Assembly (NCBI GenBank): GCA_036346355.1
Contig: CM070588.1
Coordinates: forward strand, 17,717,914 to 17,781,913
Direction of reading: 5' to 3'
DNA: 64,000 bases
From: Rhipidocladum racemiflorum
Lineage: Eukaryota; Streptophyta; Magnoliopsida; Poales; Poaceae
Shown piece by piece: positions 42,219 through 55,575 of this stretch (position 1 is the first letter of the stretch; every line of letters starts with the position of its first letter). Made by a program: the position numbers and the translations under genes. The notes below the pieces were generated by a model. That model did no database searches, was not told the DNA's origin, and worked only from the letters and a program-made list of their open reading frames with translations.

Positions 42219-45200
42219 TGTAGGGACCCCGAATTTGCAAATTCGGACCCTCTGTGTATTCAGCACTAGTCCAGGAACGCGCTAGTGCACACAGTCTTAA
42301 CATCGGTAAATATCACAATCATACCATTCGATACTAATAGAGTACTTTATTTAAATAGTCAAACTGGTTACTTGACCTTATGGTCAAGTCACAAATGTAC
42401 GCCTCGCAGGGCGAAACTTATTAAGAGAGAAATAGTAGCAGCGGAAAATCAAATAACTTCGTGGCGCCATCCAGTATACCACAGGCAACCGACTGGGCTC
42501 GCTTCCTAAGTAGACGGTTCCTCGTGGAGCTCCTCCTCCAAAGCTAGTGTAATCTCCTCTTCAACTGGTGTTGTAGGGTGGCAAGGGTGAGTACTTGGTA
42601 CTCAGCAAGTCATGCACAGAATGCAGGCTAATATACTATATGCATGGCTTGGTACAAAGGAATAGCTCAAGGTATATTTGCGATGCTTGACATTTGACAA
42701 GTAATATAAGTAGATTCGAAAGCAGTAGAAACAAGTAAAGCATAGATAACTTTTCAAGAAGTTTAACAACCATCTTTCCCATCCTAATCCACATTTCTAT
42801 CAACATCATTATTAATCCAACCCAACATTTCAAATCCAAGTTATTTTTTGAGAAAATCTAACCCTTGACTGTAATTCCCGAGCGATGTCCAATACCGCGG
42901 ACACGGCTATTCGAATAGATTCTACACTCTACAGAGGTTATGCACTTTACCCACAAGATACAATCAAACACCACAAAGGCGAGTTCAGTAACAAAGTCTT
43001 TCTAAACCTCTAACAATACAAGTGGTCCTCCAGGTTATTGCGCACTAACCCTTCCCTTAGCTAAGGCGAAGTCTAGGCCAATCAACCGTTAGATGGGTAC
43101 CTGGCCTCACCCCAGACGCTCCCCGCACAACTTACACAAAGGGTGTAGTTGACCTCCTGAGGTCCCACAGTGCGTTATTAGCAACTTAGTCAACTAGGTC
43201 CGTCCCATTACGGACATGTGGTTGCACGTTAGACCCAGTTCAAAGGCTTGCAAGGTGAAGTCCTTAGGGTGACCAGGCAAGACTACCCGAAGAACCAAAT
43301 CAACATCCCCAATGCCACAACTGCCCACTGATTACTCTTGCCACATGCCCGTTGAAAACTATTTATCAAACCCGCTTGATTACCATGCACCACGTGCCAT
43401 CAACATCACATGATACCTTTCCAAAATAGGTTCAATATATCATTAAGTCAACATTAGCATTTGATTATCCAAAATCATGTCATGAGCACGTAGTGTGTCT
43501 AAGCGAGATACTACAACGGTCTAAAACCCATGTTGGCAATTTAATAATGTCCAACTAGTAAACCACAACTAGGGTGACAAGGGGTCATGGCACATACTTA
43601 AATAATCAAGGTGTCATACAGCAAATTGGTACTTATCTAATCCCCCATATTTAAATAAAGTATTTTTCTATTGGAATTTAGCATGCAATAGGGTAAATCA
43701 AAATAAGTTTCAAAATAGGATCAACATGGTCAAAGCACAACTTGCCTTCAAAAAGTACTTGTTCTTGGTCTTGAGTTGGATCCTGAGTCAATACTTCTCC
43801 TTCGAATCCTTCCCAAGACTTCAACGTCTACTCGTAAAGCGTGCAAATAGCAATACATAAATAAATAATAGGCAAAAAGTGTCCAAACATCCAAATAAAA
43901 TCCATGAACAGAGAGAACATAATTTTATGAATTTTTAGAAAATGGAATCACAAATTTGGAGTTAAAATGCAAAAGTTATGATTATTTAAATTTTAAATAA
44001 TCAATTAAATAATTTTACAGAGAAAAACTTTAGTCCAAAATTAAATAAAATTCATATTTAGGTAGGTCTCAATTTTATACAAATTTAGAAATTTGAATCA
44101 CTCAAATCGGAGTTGAAGCATAAAAGTTATAAGCGTTTGAAGTTTGAATCAAAATCAAATCATTATTTCGAATTAATAAATTATTTTCTTTTCGAAATTA
44201 ATTATTGCGTCGGCAGGACACGTGGTAGCTTCGATTGGCTCGACGTCGGTACTCCATGGGCGTGGTCCACGCTCGGCTCGGGTCCACCGTGGACTCGGCC
44301 CACGAATCCACGTGTCGCCGACATGTGGGTCCGCCTCGGGTAGCGTCGCTGGCGGCGTCGGCGAGGCTCGGCCCATGGTCTTGGCGGTGGGACCTTGTGG
44401 CGTCATTCTTGGCGTCGGCGCTTGGCTGGGACAACGGCCCGACATGCGGGCCGCCATGACGTCGGCGTGGCGTCATGGTGCGATTTGGCCGGGCGGCCCG
44501 ACATGAGGCCAGCGTGTCGGCGTCACACGCATCTTGCGCCGTGGGCGACTTTGCCGCGCGGTCGGCCTTCCAGGCAGTGGCGCAATCTCGGCCGTTGATT
44601 TGAAATTCAACGGCCCAGATTAGATCTGAGTCTCACGCGTTTGGGTTAACGATTTGATCTGGACCGTTGGATCTAGATCCGATGGTCGAATTGGATCTGG
44701 GAATCGCACGTGGTTCTCACCGGTGGATGACGTGGCGCAACCGGGCCGTTGGATGAAGATCCGACGGTGGTGGAGCTCGAGCAGCGGCGATGGCTTGTGG
44801 CGGAGCTGGCTCACCGGCCTGGGACGACGACCTAGCCGACGGCGTTTGGCGCGCTCCGTGAGTGAGAGGTACCGCAGTGCGCCTTGGCTTGGGGTCTCAG
44901 GCCCGGGGTCAACGACGGAGGGCGGCGGACGGCGGCGGAATTTGACGAAAACCGCGGCGGCTCCTTCTCCCTACTCCGGCGAGCTCTGGCGGCGCAACCA
45001 CGGCGACTCAGGCGACGTTGTCTAGGGCTACGGGTGCGCAATGAAGCGGCGATCCCGACACGGGTGGCGGCGCAATAAATAGGGCCCTCGGCGTCAGTGA
45101 AACGCCGCGAATCAGGAGTCCTCTCCGTCGCGGCGAGTCCGGCGCGACGGTTAGGGTGACGTGGCACGCAGCGCCGCGGCCGTTGGATCGAGATCCAGCG

Positions 45201-45713
45201 ATGCGAAGTTTGGGTCCGGGTCGGACTCGGGCGAACTGGCTGGCTCGGTCGGGCTCGGGCTCGGTGACGTGGCTCAATCGTGGCCGTTGGATCTGAATCC
45301 AACGGTCACGCGGTTAGGGCTCGGCCGAGTGGGTTCGGTCGAGTCACGTGGCTCGGGTCGGACTCGAACTCGAGTCTGACTCGGGCTCGGTCGGATGAAC
45401 AGTACAAACCCACTCGCATTTTCCAACGATTTAATAATTAAAATAATTCGATAATTCATTTAATTCATTAAAAATAGCAAATGACTCAGAAAAATTCCAG
45501 AAAAATTCTGGAAAATATCTTGGATCATTTTGGACTCAAATAAAATATTTCCAACAAAATTTTATTTGCAAAATTAAATTCTTTAATTATTTCAAAATGG
45601 AATAAATTCAAATAAATTCCAAATAAATCCAAATAAATTCAGAAAATTCCAAAATTCACCAAAGTGCCAAATCACACATGAATTTAAGAAAAGCAAAATT
45701 TTGGGGTGTTACA
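42219..45713 (-). repeat. Gyp-3 3' LTR (left, 3,495 bp)
   Basis: TGTAGGGACCCCG...GGGGTGTTACA on the + strand, partner of 51305-54838. The LTR-gene exon has a frame error here at the CCGG site (43809-43820), while the other LTR has none. Confidence 0.94.
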
Positions 45714-45729
45714 AACCTCCCCCCTTAAT
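45714..45729 (-). other. Gyp-3 polypurine tract
   Basis: AACCTCCCCCCTTAAT on the + strand, ATTAAGGGGGGAGGTT in element sense. Confidence 0.9.
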
Positions 45730-45754
45730 AGAATCTCGTCCCCGAGATTCAGGG

Positions 45755-48540
45755 CTAACTAAGGAATAGGTTTGGGAACTCTTTCCTCAAATCCTCTTCG
45801 CGCTCCCATGTCGCTTCGCTTTCTTCATGATTGCTCCACTGAACTCTACAGAAACGGGTTGACTTATTTCTGGTCTCTCGATCCATTGTGTCTAGAATCC
45901 TCACGGGATGTTCCTTATAAGTCAAATCCTCTTGCAACTCAATTGACTCTAGCGGTGTCTGTTCCTCAGGTACTCGGAGACACTTCTTCAACTGGGACAC
46001 ATGGAATACGTCATGTACTCCTGTTAACGATCGTGGCAACTCCGGTGATAAGCAACTTCTCCTATGCGACTCAAAATCTTAAATGGTCCGACATAACGGG
46101 GTGCTAGATTCCCTTTGGCATGGAAAATCTTAACTCCACTGAGAGGCGTAACTCTGAGTTATACAAAGTCTTACGGTTCAAAACTCAAGTCTCGGCGACG
46201 GTTGTCAGCATAACTCTTCTGTCGTGATTGGGCTATCTTCAACCTTTCCCTAATCACGGCAATCTGCTCCTCAGCCTCTTGAAGAATATCAGGCCCGAAG
46301 ACACGGCGCTCGCCGGTCTCATTCCAATTCAATGGCGTCCGACAGGGTCGACCATACAGTGCCTCAAAAGGTGACATCTGTAAACTAGCTTGGTAACTAT
46401 TATTGTAACTGAACTCGGCATACGGCAAACTCTTATCCCAAGAGGTAGCATAAGCCAATGCACAAGCTCTTAACATATCCTCCAATCTGGTTGACTCTTT
46501 CGGTCTGTCCATCCGTCATGGATGATAAGTCAGATCTTGAAGTTCAAACGGGTTCCCATGGCTTCATGCAACTTATTCCAAAACCTTGAGGTAAATTGGG
46601 TACCTCTGTCCGATACAATCCTCTTTGGCACTCCGTGCAAACAGACAATCCTGATCATGTACAACTCTGCCAATTTATCCCCTGAGTAAGTGGTTTTCAC
46701 GGGAATAAAATGGGCTACTTTGGTCAAGCGATCCACTATAACCCATATGGAGTCATAACCTCCTTGAGTTTTAGGCAGACCGGTAATGAAATCCATTCCG
46801 ATTTCCTCCCACTTCCACTCAGGTATTTTTAGTGGCTGTAGCAATCCTGCTGGTCTCTGATGCATTGCCTTGACTCTCTGGCATACGTCGCACAATGCAA
46901 CATGTTCGGCAACTTCACGTTTCATGCTCGGCCACCAGAATCTTTCCTTCAGATCCTGATACATCTTGGCGCTTCCAGGATGAATTGAGTACTTGGAGTC
47001 ATGGGCTTCTTCCAGAATCAGTTGCTTTAACTCCTTCCTGTTAGGCACACAAATCCGATCCTTCATCCATAACGTGCCTTGCTCATCCAACTTGAATTCC
47101 TCTGCCTTGCCTTCTTCCTTGATGGACTTAATCCTGCGGATCTTGTCATCATCCTTCTGTCCTTCTCGGATCTGGTCCTCTAGAGTAGGCTTTACGTCCA
47201 ATGCGGCCAAGAATCCGCTAGGTACCACCTCAACCTTCATTTTCTGAAATTCCTGGCATAACTCCTCCTGACTTGTGGCTAGCAACGTACTCATGGTATG
47301 GCTTTTCTGACTCAGAGCATCGGCAACTACATTGGCCTTCCCGGGATGGTAATGGATTCCAACATTGTAGTCCTTGATCAACTCTAACCATCTCCTCTGC
47401 CTCATGTTCAGATCCGACTGGGTGAATATGTATTTAAGGCTCTTATGATCCGTATACACTTCACATCTGTTTCCAATCAGATAGTGACGCCATATCTTCA
47501 AGGCATGCACTACGGCAGCTAACTCTAGGTCATGCGTCGGATAATTTTCCTCATGCGGCCTCAACTGCCTTGATGCATAAGCGACGACCTTTCCATTCTC
47601 AGACAAGACACATCCAAGTCCTTGGCGCGATGCGTCACAATAAATATCAAAGCTTTGATTAACATCCGTAGAACTAACACCGGCCGATGTCAATCGCTTC
47701 TTCACTCTGAAATCCTTTCTCACATTCTCAAGCGTCCATGCAAACTTCTTCTCCTTTTTCAGCAATTGCGTAAGAGGTTTCGCAATTGTCGAAAAGCCTT
47801 CAATGAAACGGCGGTAGTATCCTGCCATTCCAAGGAAACTCCGGATCTGGGTCACAGTCTTCGGCTGCTCCCAATGTAACACCGCTTCTACTTTGCTTGG
47901 ATCTACGGCGACTCCTTCTGCGGTCATTACATGTCCGAGGAATTCTACCTTATCCTTCCAAAATTCACACTTACTAAACTTGGCGAAAAGTTGCTGTTCC
48001 CTCAGCTTTTCCAAAACTCGCCTTAAGTGTTCGGCATGTTCATCCTCTGTCTTGGAGTAGATTAGGATATCATCTATGAACACGACAACAAACTTGTCCA
48101 AATACTCCATGAACACCTTATTCATCATATTCATGAAATATCTTTGGCGCATTAAATCGATCCAAAGGACATAATCAGAAACTCGTAATGTCCATATCTT
48201 GACGAGAATGCTGTCTTTGGAATATCCTCTGATCGGATCTTCAACTGATGGTATCCCGATCTCAGATCAATCTTGGAGAAAACTCCGGCTCCTCTCAGTT
48301 GATCAAACAAATCATCAATCCTGGGTAGCGGATACTTATTCTTCACGGTGACTTCATTGAGTGCACGGTAGTCAATGCACATCCTGAAACTCCCGTCCTT
48401 CTTCTTGACAAACAAAACTGGTGCTCCCCACGGCGATGAACTTGATCTGATAAATCCTTTCTCCATTAACTCCTCTAGCTGTTTCTTCATCTCTACCAAC
48501 TCCTCGGTGGACATCCGATAAGGTCTCATTTCTATCGTCG
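45755..48540 (-). pseudogene. Gyp-3 pol: RT, RNase H, integrase, chromodomain
   Basis: Minus strand from about 48540 ([20 protein letters not shown]) to 45755. [15 protein letters not shown] and [11 protein letters not shown] are in the frame that ends at 48152; a shift at FGLTNAP moves the rest to another frame from 48152 to 46530, with the intact active site FIDDILIYS, RNase H ([31 protein letters not shown]), the HHCC finger (CDVCQRVKA), [12 protein letters not shown] and SDRGTQF. Two more shifts lie near 46520 and 46130. The end is chromodomain-like (CRVQWSNHEESEATWERE). RT itself keeps its catalytic residues, so this element could once have been the most competent for polymerisation. Confidence 0.9.
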
Positions 48541-50085
48541 CTGTACCAGGTACAAGCTCTATCACAAACTCTATGTCCCTGTCTGGCGGCATACCAGGTA
48601 GATCTTCGGGAAAAACATCTGGGTACTCATTCACTACTGAGACATCCTCTATGCTGATTGCCTTGGTGCTGTTAACCATCAACTGTCCTTCTCTAACGGC
48701 AGTAGCTTGAAATTCCACTTTCCTTCCACACGGGCTCTCAACTGAGATAGTCCTTCGTCCACAATCCAATACGGCCTTGTGCTTGGATAACCAGTCCATT
48801 CCCAAAATAACGTCTAAGGTCTGGGTCTCCAAAATAATAAGGTTCGCTAGGAACTCTATTCCATCTATTAATATTCTCACCCCGGAACATCCTACTTTCG
48901 TTCGGAGTTCGGATCCAGGGGTTTGAACTAAAAGCATGCATCTAAGTCTTGCAATCCTCAAATCATTTCTAGTAGCAAAGCCCAGTACGACGTCCGTAGC
49001 ATTCTGCAGTGCATCTGCGGTGACATGGTTGACTCGGCCTCTCACCACGGTCTGGGGTGTGGCTCCTGGTGCTGGCGTCCTAGCTGGGGTGGTTCCTAGA
49101 TTGAAGCGAACTGGGGTCACTCCTGCTGTCTTCTTCGGACAACTGTTGGCAAAGTGTCCTGGCTCGTTGCAGTTGTAGCAGCGTCTCACTGTTCCTTGCC
49201 GATCGCTCGAGTAGTGTTTCTAGTGGGCAGTCTGTAGTTACGATTGATGTGTCTTGGTGCCGGTGACGGTGTCCTAGTTGCATTTTGTGGCTGGAATCTA
49301 AAGAATTGATTTGGTGCAACTCTCAGACGCTGTTGCATTCCCTGTTCTCATCCAGTTCCTTGCGCTTGTCCTCAAGAATAAGCGCCTTATTCACCGACTC
49401 TTGGAAATCTGGGAAGGTGTGGGTGATCAATCCTACTTGTAGTCCTGAGTTAAGTCCCTTCATAAAAGCGAGGTATGCGGCTTTATCTGTCGCTACATCC
49501 TCAAGTGCGTAGCGTGCTAGCTGTGTGAACTTGTTCAGTAGTCAGTCCTTGGCTGATTACCTTGCTTGATTGCTCTGAACTCCTCCTTCTTAAGGTCCAT
49601 GATTCCTTCAGCACGTGATAATCTTGAAATGCACTGTGAACTCTTCCCAAGTGATGTCTTGAGGGTTCTCTTGCGTGTACGAAGTTCTCCCACCATTCGT
49701 AATTTGTTCCTTCCAACTGATGAGAAGCGTAAAGTACCTTCTCATTTCCTATGCATTGAGCTATGTGTAGCTTCCTCTCAATTGACCTTAACCAATCATC
49801 GGCCTCCAATGGATTGGCATTCCCAGAGAAAGTGGGTGGATGAGTCCTCATGAACTCTGATAGTCTTGTATTCTGGCGTTGTCCCTGATTGACTTGATTA
49901 GCTGTGGCCTGAGCAGTGACGTGTTGCATTTGTTGCATCATAGCATGCATCAACTGAGTCTGAGCAGCAAGAAATGCTCCAAAATTCTGCATATCAACTG
50001 GCGGTGCTGGTGCTCCATCATTGGGGTTTTCTGCTGGGCGAGAACCACTTCCATTGCTTCCAAAGTTTCCACGGGTGTTCACCAT
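48540..50085 (-). pseudogene. Gyp-3 gag and protease, protease active site deleted
   Basis: Minus-strand ATG at 50085 ([15 protein letters not shown]). Gag core as in Gyp-2 with frameshifts near 49690, 49520 and 49330. The CCHC knuckle [14 protein letters not shown] is at about 49170. In the protease, VVLG is followed directly by FATRNDL: 75 bp present in Gyp-2 (37003-37077), coding LLVNSVLATVLFDSGASHSF and flanks, are absent, in frame. The DSG catalytic triad is therefore missing while the flanking [18 protein letters not shown] and [15 protein letters not shown] are intact. Confidence 0.88.
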
Positions 50086-50370
50086 CTGTCGATTTGCTCT
50101 AAGTTTTAGAGATGAGGGGGAATCAAGAATAGACAAGTAATATGGAACTTATGCGGGGCGAAGGGTGTAACTTTATGGTCTAACTTTATTAACTAATGAT
50201 ATCAATAACTTGGTATGGTTGCTTACAATGCCTAAAGGCCTGCAACACATACTGCACACTCAGCAAGCAATGAAAATCCAAATTGAACTAACACTGGAGT
50301 CTAACGCCTAAAGGTGACTCTTTATTCTATGACGCGACTCGGCGAAGGAGTCTCACTATAGAACCTACGC

Positions 50371-51086
50371 TCACTCATCGAGAAAACCTCCACGGCCTGG
50401 GTACGGATGCTGCGGCATAGGCGCGAAACGATTGCCATGTCCAGCAACTGTGTCATCTGTGGTAGTCGAAGAAGCAGTGTCCTCATCGAGATCTGACTCC
50501 TCGGATCGGCTCGTGTAGCTCAATCTTGGCTCAGTTACGGTCGTATAAAGCCATCTCCAACTCGTCAATCCTTCGCAGAAGGTGTGACACATACTCTTGA
50601 GCTTCCCGCCATCTGTTTTTCTCTGTCGTGATCTCCTTGCGGGCCTTCTGTAGCTCCTTGCTTGTATCATCGAGTACATCCTCCTGGGCGACAACAAGTC
50701 GTGCCAACTGTGTAACCATGGCATCCTCATCCTGAATCGCCTTCGGGTCAAGAAGGTTATCGCTGCGCGGATGATAACGGAACACCGTGCTCTCCAATTC
50801 TCTGGCGTAGATACGGGTAATGTGCCGCATTGCTCGTCGTGATACTTCTTGGATACCCATCTGCATTGTAGACCTCCTGGCGGTCAAGGTGTATCGAGCG
50901 ATTGCACAGGCCCTTCTTCCTAGCAGGTACCTCAATCTTCACGTCACAAGCCTTGATCAATCCTGCTTGTCTGATCACTTCCACTTGGTATTGCGGCTTC
51001 TCAAAATCTCCGAGAGTCTGAAGCATATGCCAAAGTTCCGCGGCGTGACCAACTCCCAGATCAACGTAGTTGAACTCTTCCTCCAT
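50371..51086 (-). pseudogene. orf0 of Gyp-3 (frameshifted)
   Basis: Minus-strand ATG at 51086 (MEEEFNYVDLGVGHAAELW). Same architecture as in Gyp-1: conserved N-terminal domain, QEVSRRAMRHI helix, RELESTVFRYHPR, helical part (DDTSKELQKARKEI, HLLRRIDELEMAL), acidic SDLDEDTAS and C-terminal AGHGNRFAPMP ... GGFLDE. Shifts near 50900 and 50540 divide it between three frames. The first is beside a CAGG altered relative to Gyp-1. Confidence 0.78.
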
Positions 51087-51288
51087 CTGTCACAAGAGTG
51101 CTTACGTAAGAACTCGAATTTTTTTTAAATTGTGACAAGGTAAGGAAAAATTCAGCAAGAGACAAGAAAAGAAAGAATGGGATAAGTCGAGATGTCATTT
51201 CTTGTCTTGACAAATTTTTAGCTTTAGAAAATAGGTTTTATCCTCACTACGACCATTCTAGCTTAGGGTTGAGCCTACGGTCAGTATG

Positions 51289-51300
51289 GCTCTGATACCA
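51289..51300 (-). other. Gyp-3 primer binding site
   Basis: + strand GCTCTGATACCA, the exact family sequence, four bases from the 5' LTR. Confidence 0.92.
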
Positions 51301-51304
51301 CCTC

Positions 51305-54300
51305 TATCGGGACCCCGAATTTGCAAATCCGGACCCTCTGTGTATTCAGCACTAGTCCAGGAACGCGCTAGTGCACACAGTCTTAACATCGGTAAATATC
51401 ACAATCATACCACTCGATACTAATAGAGTACTTTATTTAAATAGTCAAACTGGTTACTTGACCTTATGGTCAAGTCACAAATGTACGCCTCGCAGGGCGA
51501 AACTTATTAAGAGAGAAATAGTAGCAGCGAAAAATCAAATAACTTCGTGGCGCCATCCAGTATACCACAGGCAACTGACTGGGCTCGCTTCCTAAGTAGA
51601 CAGTTCCTCGTGGAGCTCCTCCTCCAAAGCTGGTGTAATGTCCTCTTCAACTGGTGTTGTAGGGTGGCAAGGGTGAGTACTTGGTACTCAGCAAGTCATG
51701 CACAGAATGCAGGCTAATATACTATATGCATGGCTTGGTACAAAGGAATAGCTCAAGGTATATTTGCGATGCTTGACATTTGACAAGTAATATAAGTAGA
51801 TTCGAAAGCAGTAGAAACAAGTAAAGCATAGATAACTTTTCAAGAAGTTTAACAACCATCTTTCCCATCCTAATCCACATTTCTATCAACATCATTATTA
51901 ATCCAACCCAACCTTTCAAATCCAAGTTATTTTTGAGAAAATCTAACCCTTGACTGTAATTCCCGAGCGATGTCCAATACCGCAGACACGGCTATTCGAA
52001 TAGATTCTACACTCTGTAGAGGTTATGCACTTTACCCACAAGATACAGTCAAACACCACAAAGGCGAGTTCCCGTAACAAAGTCTTTCGAAAACCTCTAA
52101 CAATACAAGTGGTCCTCCCCGGTTATTGCGCACTAACCCTTCCCTTAGCTAAGGCGAAGTCTAGGCCAATCAACCGTTAGATGGGTACTGGCCTCGGCCC
52201 GATGCGCTCCCCGCACAACTTACACAAAGGGTGTAGTTGACCTCCCGAGGTCCCACAGTGCGTTATTAGCAACTTAGTCAACTAGGTCCATCCCATTACG
52301 TACATGTGGTTGCACGTTAGACCCAGTTCAAAGGCTTGCAAGGTGAAGTCCTTAGGGTGACCAGGCAAGACTACCCGAAGAACCAAATCAACATCCCCAA
52401 TGCCACAATGGCCCACCTGATTACTCTTGCCACATGCCCTGGCCGAAAACTATTTATCAAACCCCAGTTGATTACCATGCACCACATGCCATCAACATCA
52501 CATGATACCTTTCCAAAACAGGTTCAATATATCATTAAGTCAACATTAGCATTTGATTATCCAAAATCATGTCATGAGCACGTAGCGTGTGTCTAAGCGA
52601 TACTACAACGGTCTAAAACCCATGTTGGCAATTTAATAATGTCCAACTAGTAAAACCACAACTAGGGTGACAAGGGGTCATGGCACATACTTAAATAATC
52701 AAGGTGTCATACAGCAAATTGGTACTTATCTAATCCCCCATATTTAAATAAAGTATTTTTCTATTGGAATTTAGCATGCAATAGGGTAAATCAAAATAAG
52801 TTTCAAAATAGGATCAACATGGTCAAAGCACAACTTGCCTTCAAAAAGTACTTGTTCTTGGTCTTGAGTTGGATCCTGAGTCAATACTTCTCCTTCGAAT
52901 CCTTCCGGCACTTCAACGTCTACTCGTAAAGCGTGCAAATAGCAATACATAAATAAATAATAGGCAAAAAGTGTCCAAACATCCAAATAAAATCCATGAA
53001 CAGAGAGAACATAATTTTATGAATTTTTAGAAAATGGAATCGTCAAATTTGGAGTTAAAATGCAAAAGTTATGATTATTTAAATTTTAAATAATCAATTA
53101 AATAATTTTACAGAGAAAAAATTTAGTCCAAAAATTAAATAAAATTCATATTTAGGTAGGTCTCAATTTTATACAAATTTAGAAATTTGAATCACTCAAA
53201 TCGGAGTTGAAACGCAAAAGTTATAAGCGTTTGAAGTTTGAATCAAAATCTGAAATCATTATTTCGAATTAATAAATTATTTTCTTTTTCGGAAATTAAT
53301 TATTGCGTCAGCAAGGACACGTGGTAGCTTCTGATTGGCTCTTGGCGTCGGTAGATCCATGGGCGTGGTCACGCTCGGCTCGGGTCCGCAGTGGACTCGG
53401 TCCACGAATCCACGTGTCGGCCCGACATGTGGAGTCCGCCTCGGGTAGCGTCCTTTGGCGGCGTCGGCGAGGCTCGGCCCATGGTCTTGGCAGTGGGACC
53501 TTTGCCAGCGTCATTCTTGTCGGCGTCAGCGCTTGGCTGGGACAACCGCTGACATGCGGGCCCGCCATGACGTCAGCGTGACGTCATGGTGCAGTTTGGC
53601 CGGGCCGCTGACATGAGGGCCCCGCGTGTCAGCGTCACACGCATGCGCGCGTGGACGACGCTGACCGCGGCGGTCAGCCTTCCCAGACAGGTGGCGCAAT
53701 CTCGGCCGTTGATTTGAAATTCAACGGCCCAGATTAGATCTGAGTCTCACGCGTTTGGGTTAACGCATTTGATCTGGACCGTTGGATCTAGATCCGATGG
53801 TCGAGATTGGATCTGGGAATCGCACGTGGTTCTCACCGAGGGATGACGTGGCGCAATCTGGGCCGTTGGATGAAGATCCGACGGCTGGTGGAGCTCGAAC
53901 GACGGCGATGGCTTGTGGCGGAGCTGGCTCACCGGCGCGGGGGACGACGACCTAGCCGACGGCGTTTCGGGCGCGCTCCGGCGGAGTGAGAGGTACCCAC
54001 GGGTGCGCCTTGGCTTGGGGGTCTCGGAACTGGGGTCAACGGCGACGGAGGACGGCGACGGCGCGAATTTGATTTAAAACCGCGGCTCCTTCTCCCTACT
54101 CCGGCGAGCTCTGGCGGCGCAACCACGGCGACTCAGGCGACGTTGTCTAGGGCTACGGGTGCGCAATGAAGCGGCGATCCCGACACGGGTGGCGGCGCAA
54201 TAAATAGGGCCCTCGGCGTCCGTGAAACGCGCGGAATCCGAGGTCCTCTCCGTCAGCGGCCCGAGTCCGCGGCGACACGGTTAGGGTGACGTGGCACGCG

Positions 54301-54838
54301 CACACCGTTGGATCGAGATCCAACGATGCAGCGAGTTTGGGTCCGGTCGGACTCGGCGGCCAGGCGGCTCGGTCGGGCTCGGGCTCGGTGACGTGGCTCA
54401 CTCGTGGCCGTTGGATCTGAATCCAACGGTCACGCGGTTAGTGCTCGGCCGAGTGGGTTCGGCCGAGTCACGTGGCTCGGTCGGACTCGAACTCGAGTCC
54501 GACTCGGGCTTCGATCGGATGAACAAGACAAACCCACTCGCATTTTCCAATGATTTAATAATTAAAATAATTCCCGATAATTCATTTAATTCATTAAAAA
54601 TAGCAAATGACTCGTAAAATTCGAAAAATTCTGGAAAATATCTTGGATCATTTTGGACTCAAATAAAATATTTCCAACAAAATTTTATTTGCAAAATTAA
54701 ATTCTTTAATTATTTCAAAATGGAATAAATTCAAATAAATTCCAAATAAATCCAAATAAATTCCAGAAAATTCCAAAAATTCACCAAAGTGCCAAATCAC
54801 ACATGAATTTAAGAAAAGCAAAATTTTGGGGTGTTACA
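51305..54838 (-). repeat. Gyp-3 5' LTR (right, 3,534 bp)
   Basis: Partner of 42219-45713. First bases TATCGGGA instead of TGTCGGGA, so the terminal dinucleotide in element sense is TA rather than CA. Donor GTGAGA at 53836, TATA-like CTATTTATT near 54203 (minus strand). Confidence 0.94.
51592..52922 (-). CDS. Candidate spliced ORF inside the Gyp-3 5' LTR (exons 52922-52839 and 51650-51592)
   Basis: Minus strand. The preceding exon ends at 53837 with GTGAGA. The 84-nt exon 52922-52839 is identical in sequence to that of Gyp-1 (18425-18508) and is followed by GCAAGT. The 59-nt exon 51650-51592 reads VEEDITPALEEEL and HEELST then TAG. In the exon before the donor, the frame in matching phase is open and shares KPSP and IQRP with Gyp-1 in the left LTR (about 44780-44720). 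No in-frame ATG found. Confidence 0.35.
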
Positions 54839-55570
54839 ACGGCGCACGGGGAAAGGGTGATCCTCGGGCGCGAACCCGGGCATTAAATACTGGCCCGAAC
54901 GCCGAGATCCCAGCGGAATCCGTGGCTGAGCTGGTACGGGCGGCGGAGTCCGTCCCGGACACGGCGAGGTGACGTGGACGCACACGAGCCGTCCACGTGG
55001 CGCGATCGACGGCCGAGATCGGCTCGATCGCGGCCGTGTCTAGCGCGGATTGATCTTGACCGTTGGATCTTGATCCAATGGTTCGGATCTGATCTGGGGT
55101 TCGGGTTAGGTGCGGCCAGCGCACGTGGGTTACGTGGGATAATGTGGGCCGTTGGATCTTGATCCAACGATCCACAGGTTTAGGGTTCGGACGCGGTTGA
55201 GTCAAGTCAAGTGGCGCAGCTGGCTCGGGTCGGACTCGAGTCTGACTCGGACCCGAGGAACAGTAACCGACCCGGTCGGTCCTTTTCCAGCGAATTAATA
55301 TTTAAAATAATTTCCAATAATTCATTTAATTCAAGAAAAATAGCAAAAGACTCAGAAAAATTCCAGAAAAATCCTGGAAAATATTTTAGGGCATTTGGGA
55401 CTCAAATAAAATATTTCCAACAAAACTTTATTTGAAAATTTAATTTCTTTAATTATTTCAAAATGGAATAAATTCAAATAAATCCAAATAAATTCCAGAA
55501 AATTCCAAAAATTCACCAAAGTGCCAAATCACACATGAATTTAAGAAAAGCAAAATTTTGGGGTGTTACA
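54839..55570 (-). repeat. Gyp-2 5' LTR, second part
   Basis: Continues 42218 after Gyp-3: ACGGCGCACGGGG... to GGGGTGTTACA, followed by the TSD TGTCG at 55571-55575. Matches about 23048-23784. Contains the heat-shock-like TTC/GAA triplets near 55495. Confidence 0.93.
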
Positions 55571-55575
55571 TGTCG

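Larger units (their letters stand above)
42219..54838 (-). mobile_element. Gyp-3: Ty3/gypsy chromovirus nested in the Gyp-2 LTR
   Basis: TSD ACGGC (42214-42218 and 54839-54843). LTRs 42219-45713 and 51305-54838. On the minus strand: PBS, orf0, gag, protease (active site missing), RT, RNase H, integrase, chromodomain, PPT. Closer to Gyp-1 and Gyp-4 than to Gyp-2 in LTR and orf0. One LTR terminus is TATCGGGA in place of TGTCGGGA (51305). Confidence 0.94.
20365..55570 (-). mobile_element. Gyp-2: Ty3/gypsy chromovirus on the minus strand, carrying two nested elements
   Basis: TSD TGTCG at 20360-20364 and 55571-55575. 3' LTR 20365-23784; 5' LTR 39515-42218 plus 54839-55570, split by Gyp-3. Pol is split by Cop-2 (26591-36530). 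Removing 9,945 bp restores the pol frame. Gag, protease, RT, RNase H, integrase and chromodomain lie in one frame with three in-frame stops (36703, 25750, 24907) and an RT active-site change. Its LTR upstream half and its orf0 are clearly diverged from Gyp-1, Gyp-3 and Gyp-4, so it is a separate subfamily. Confidence 0.93.
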
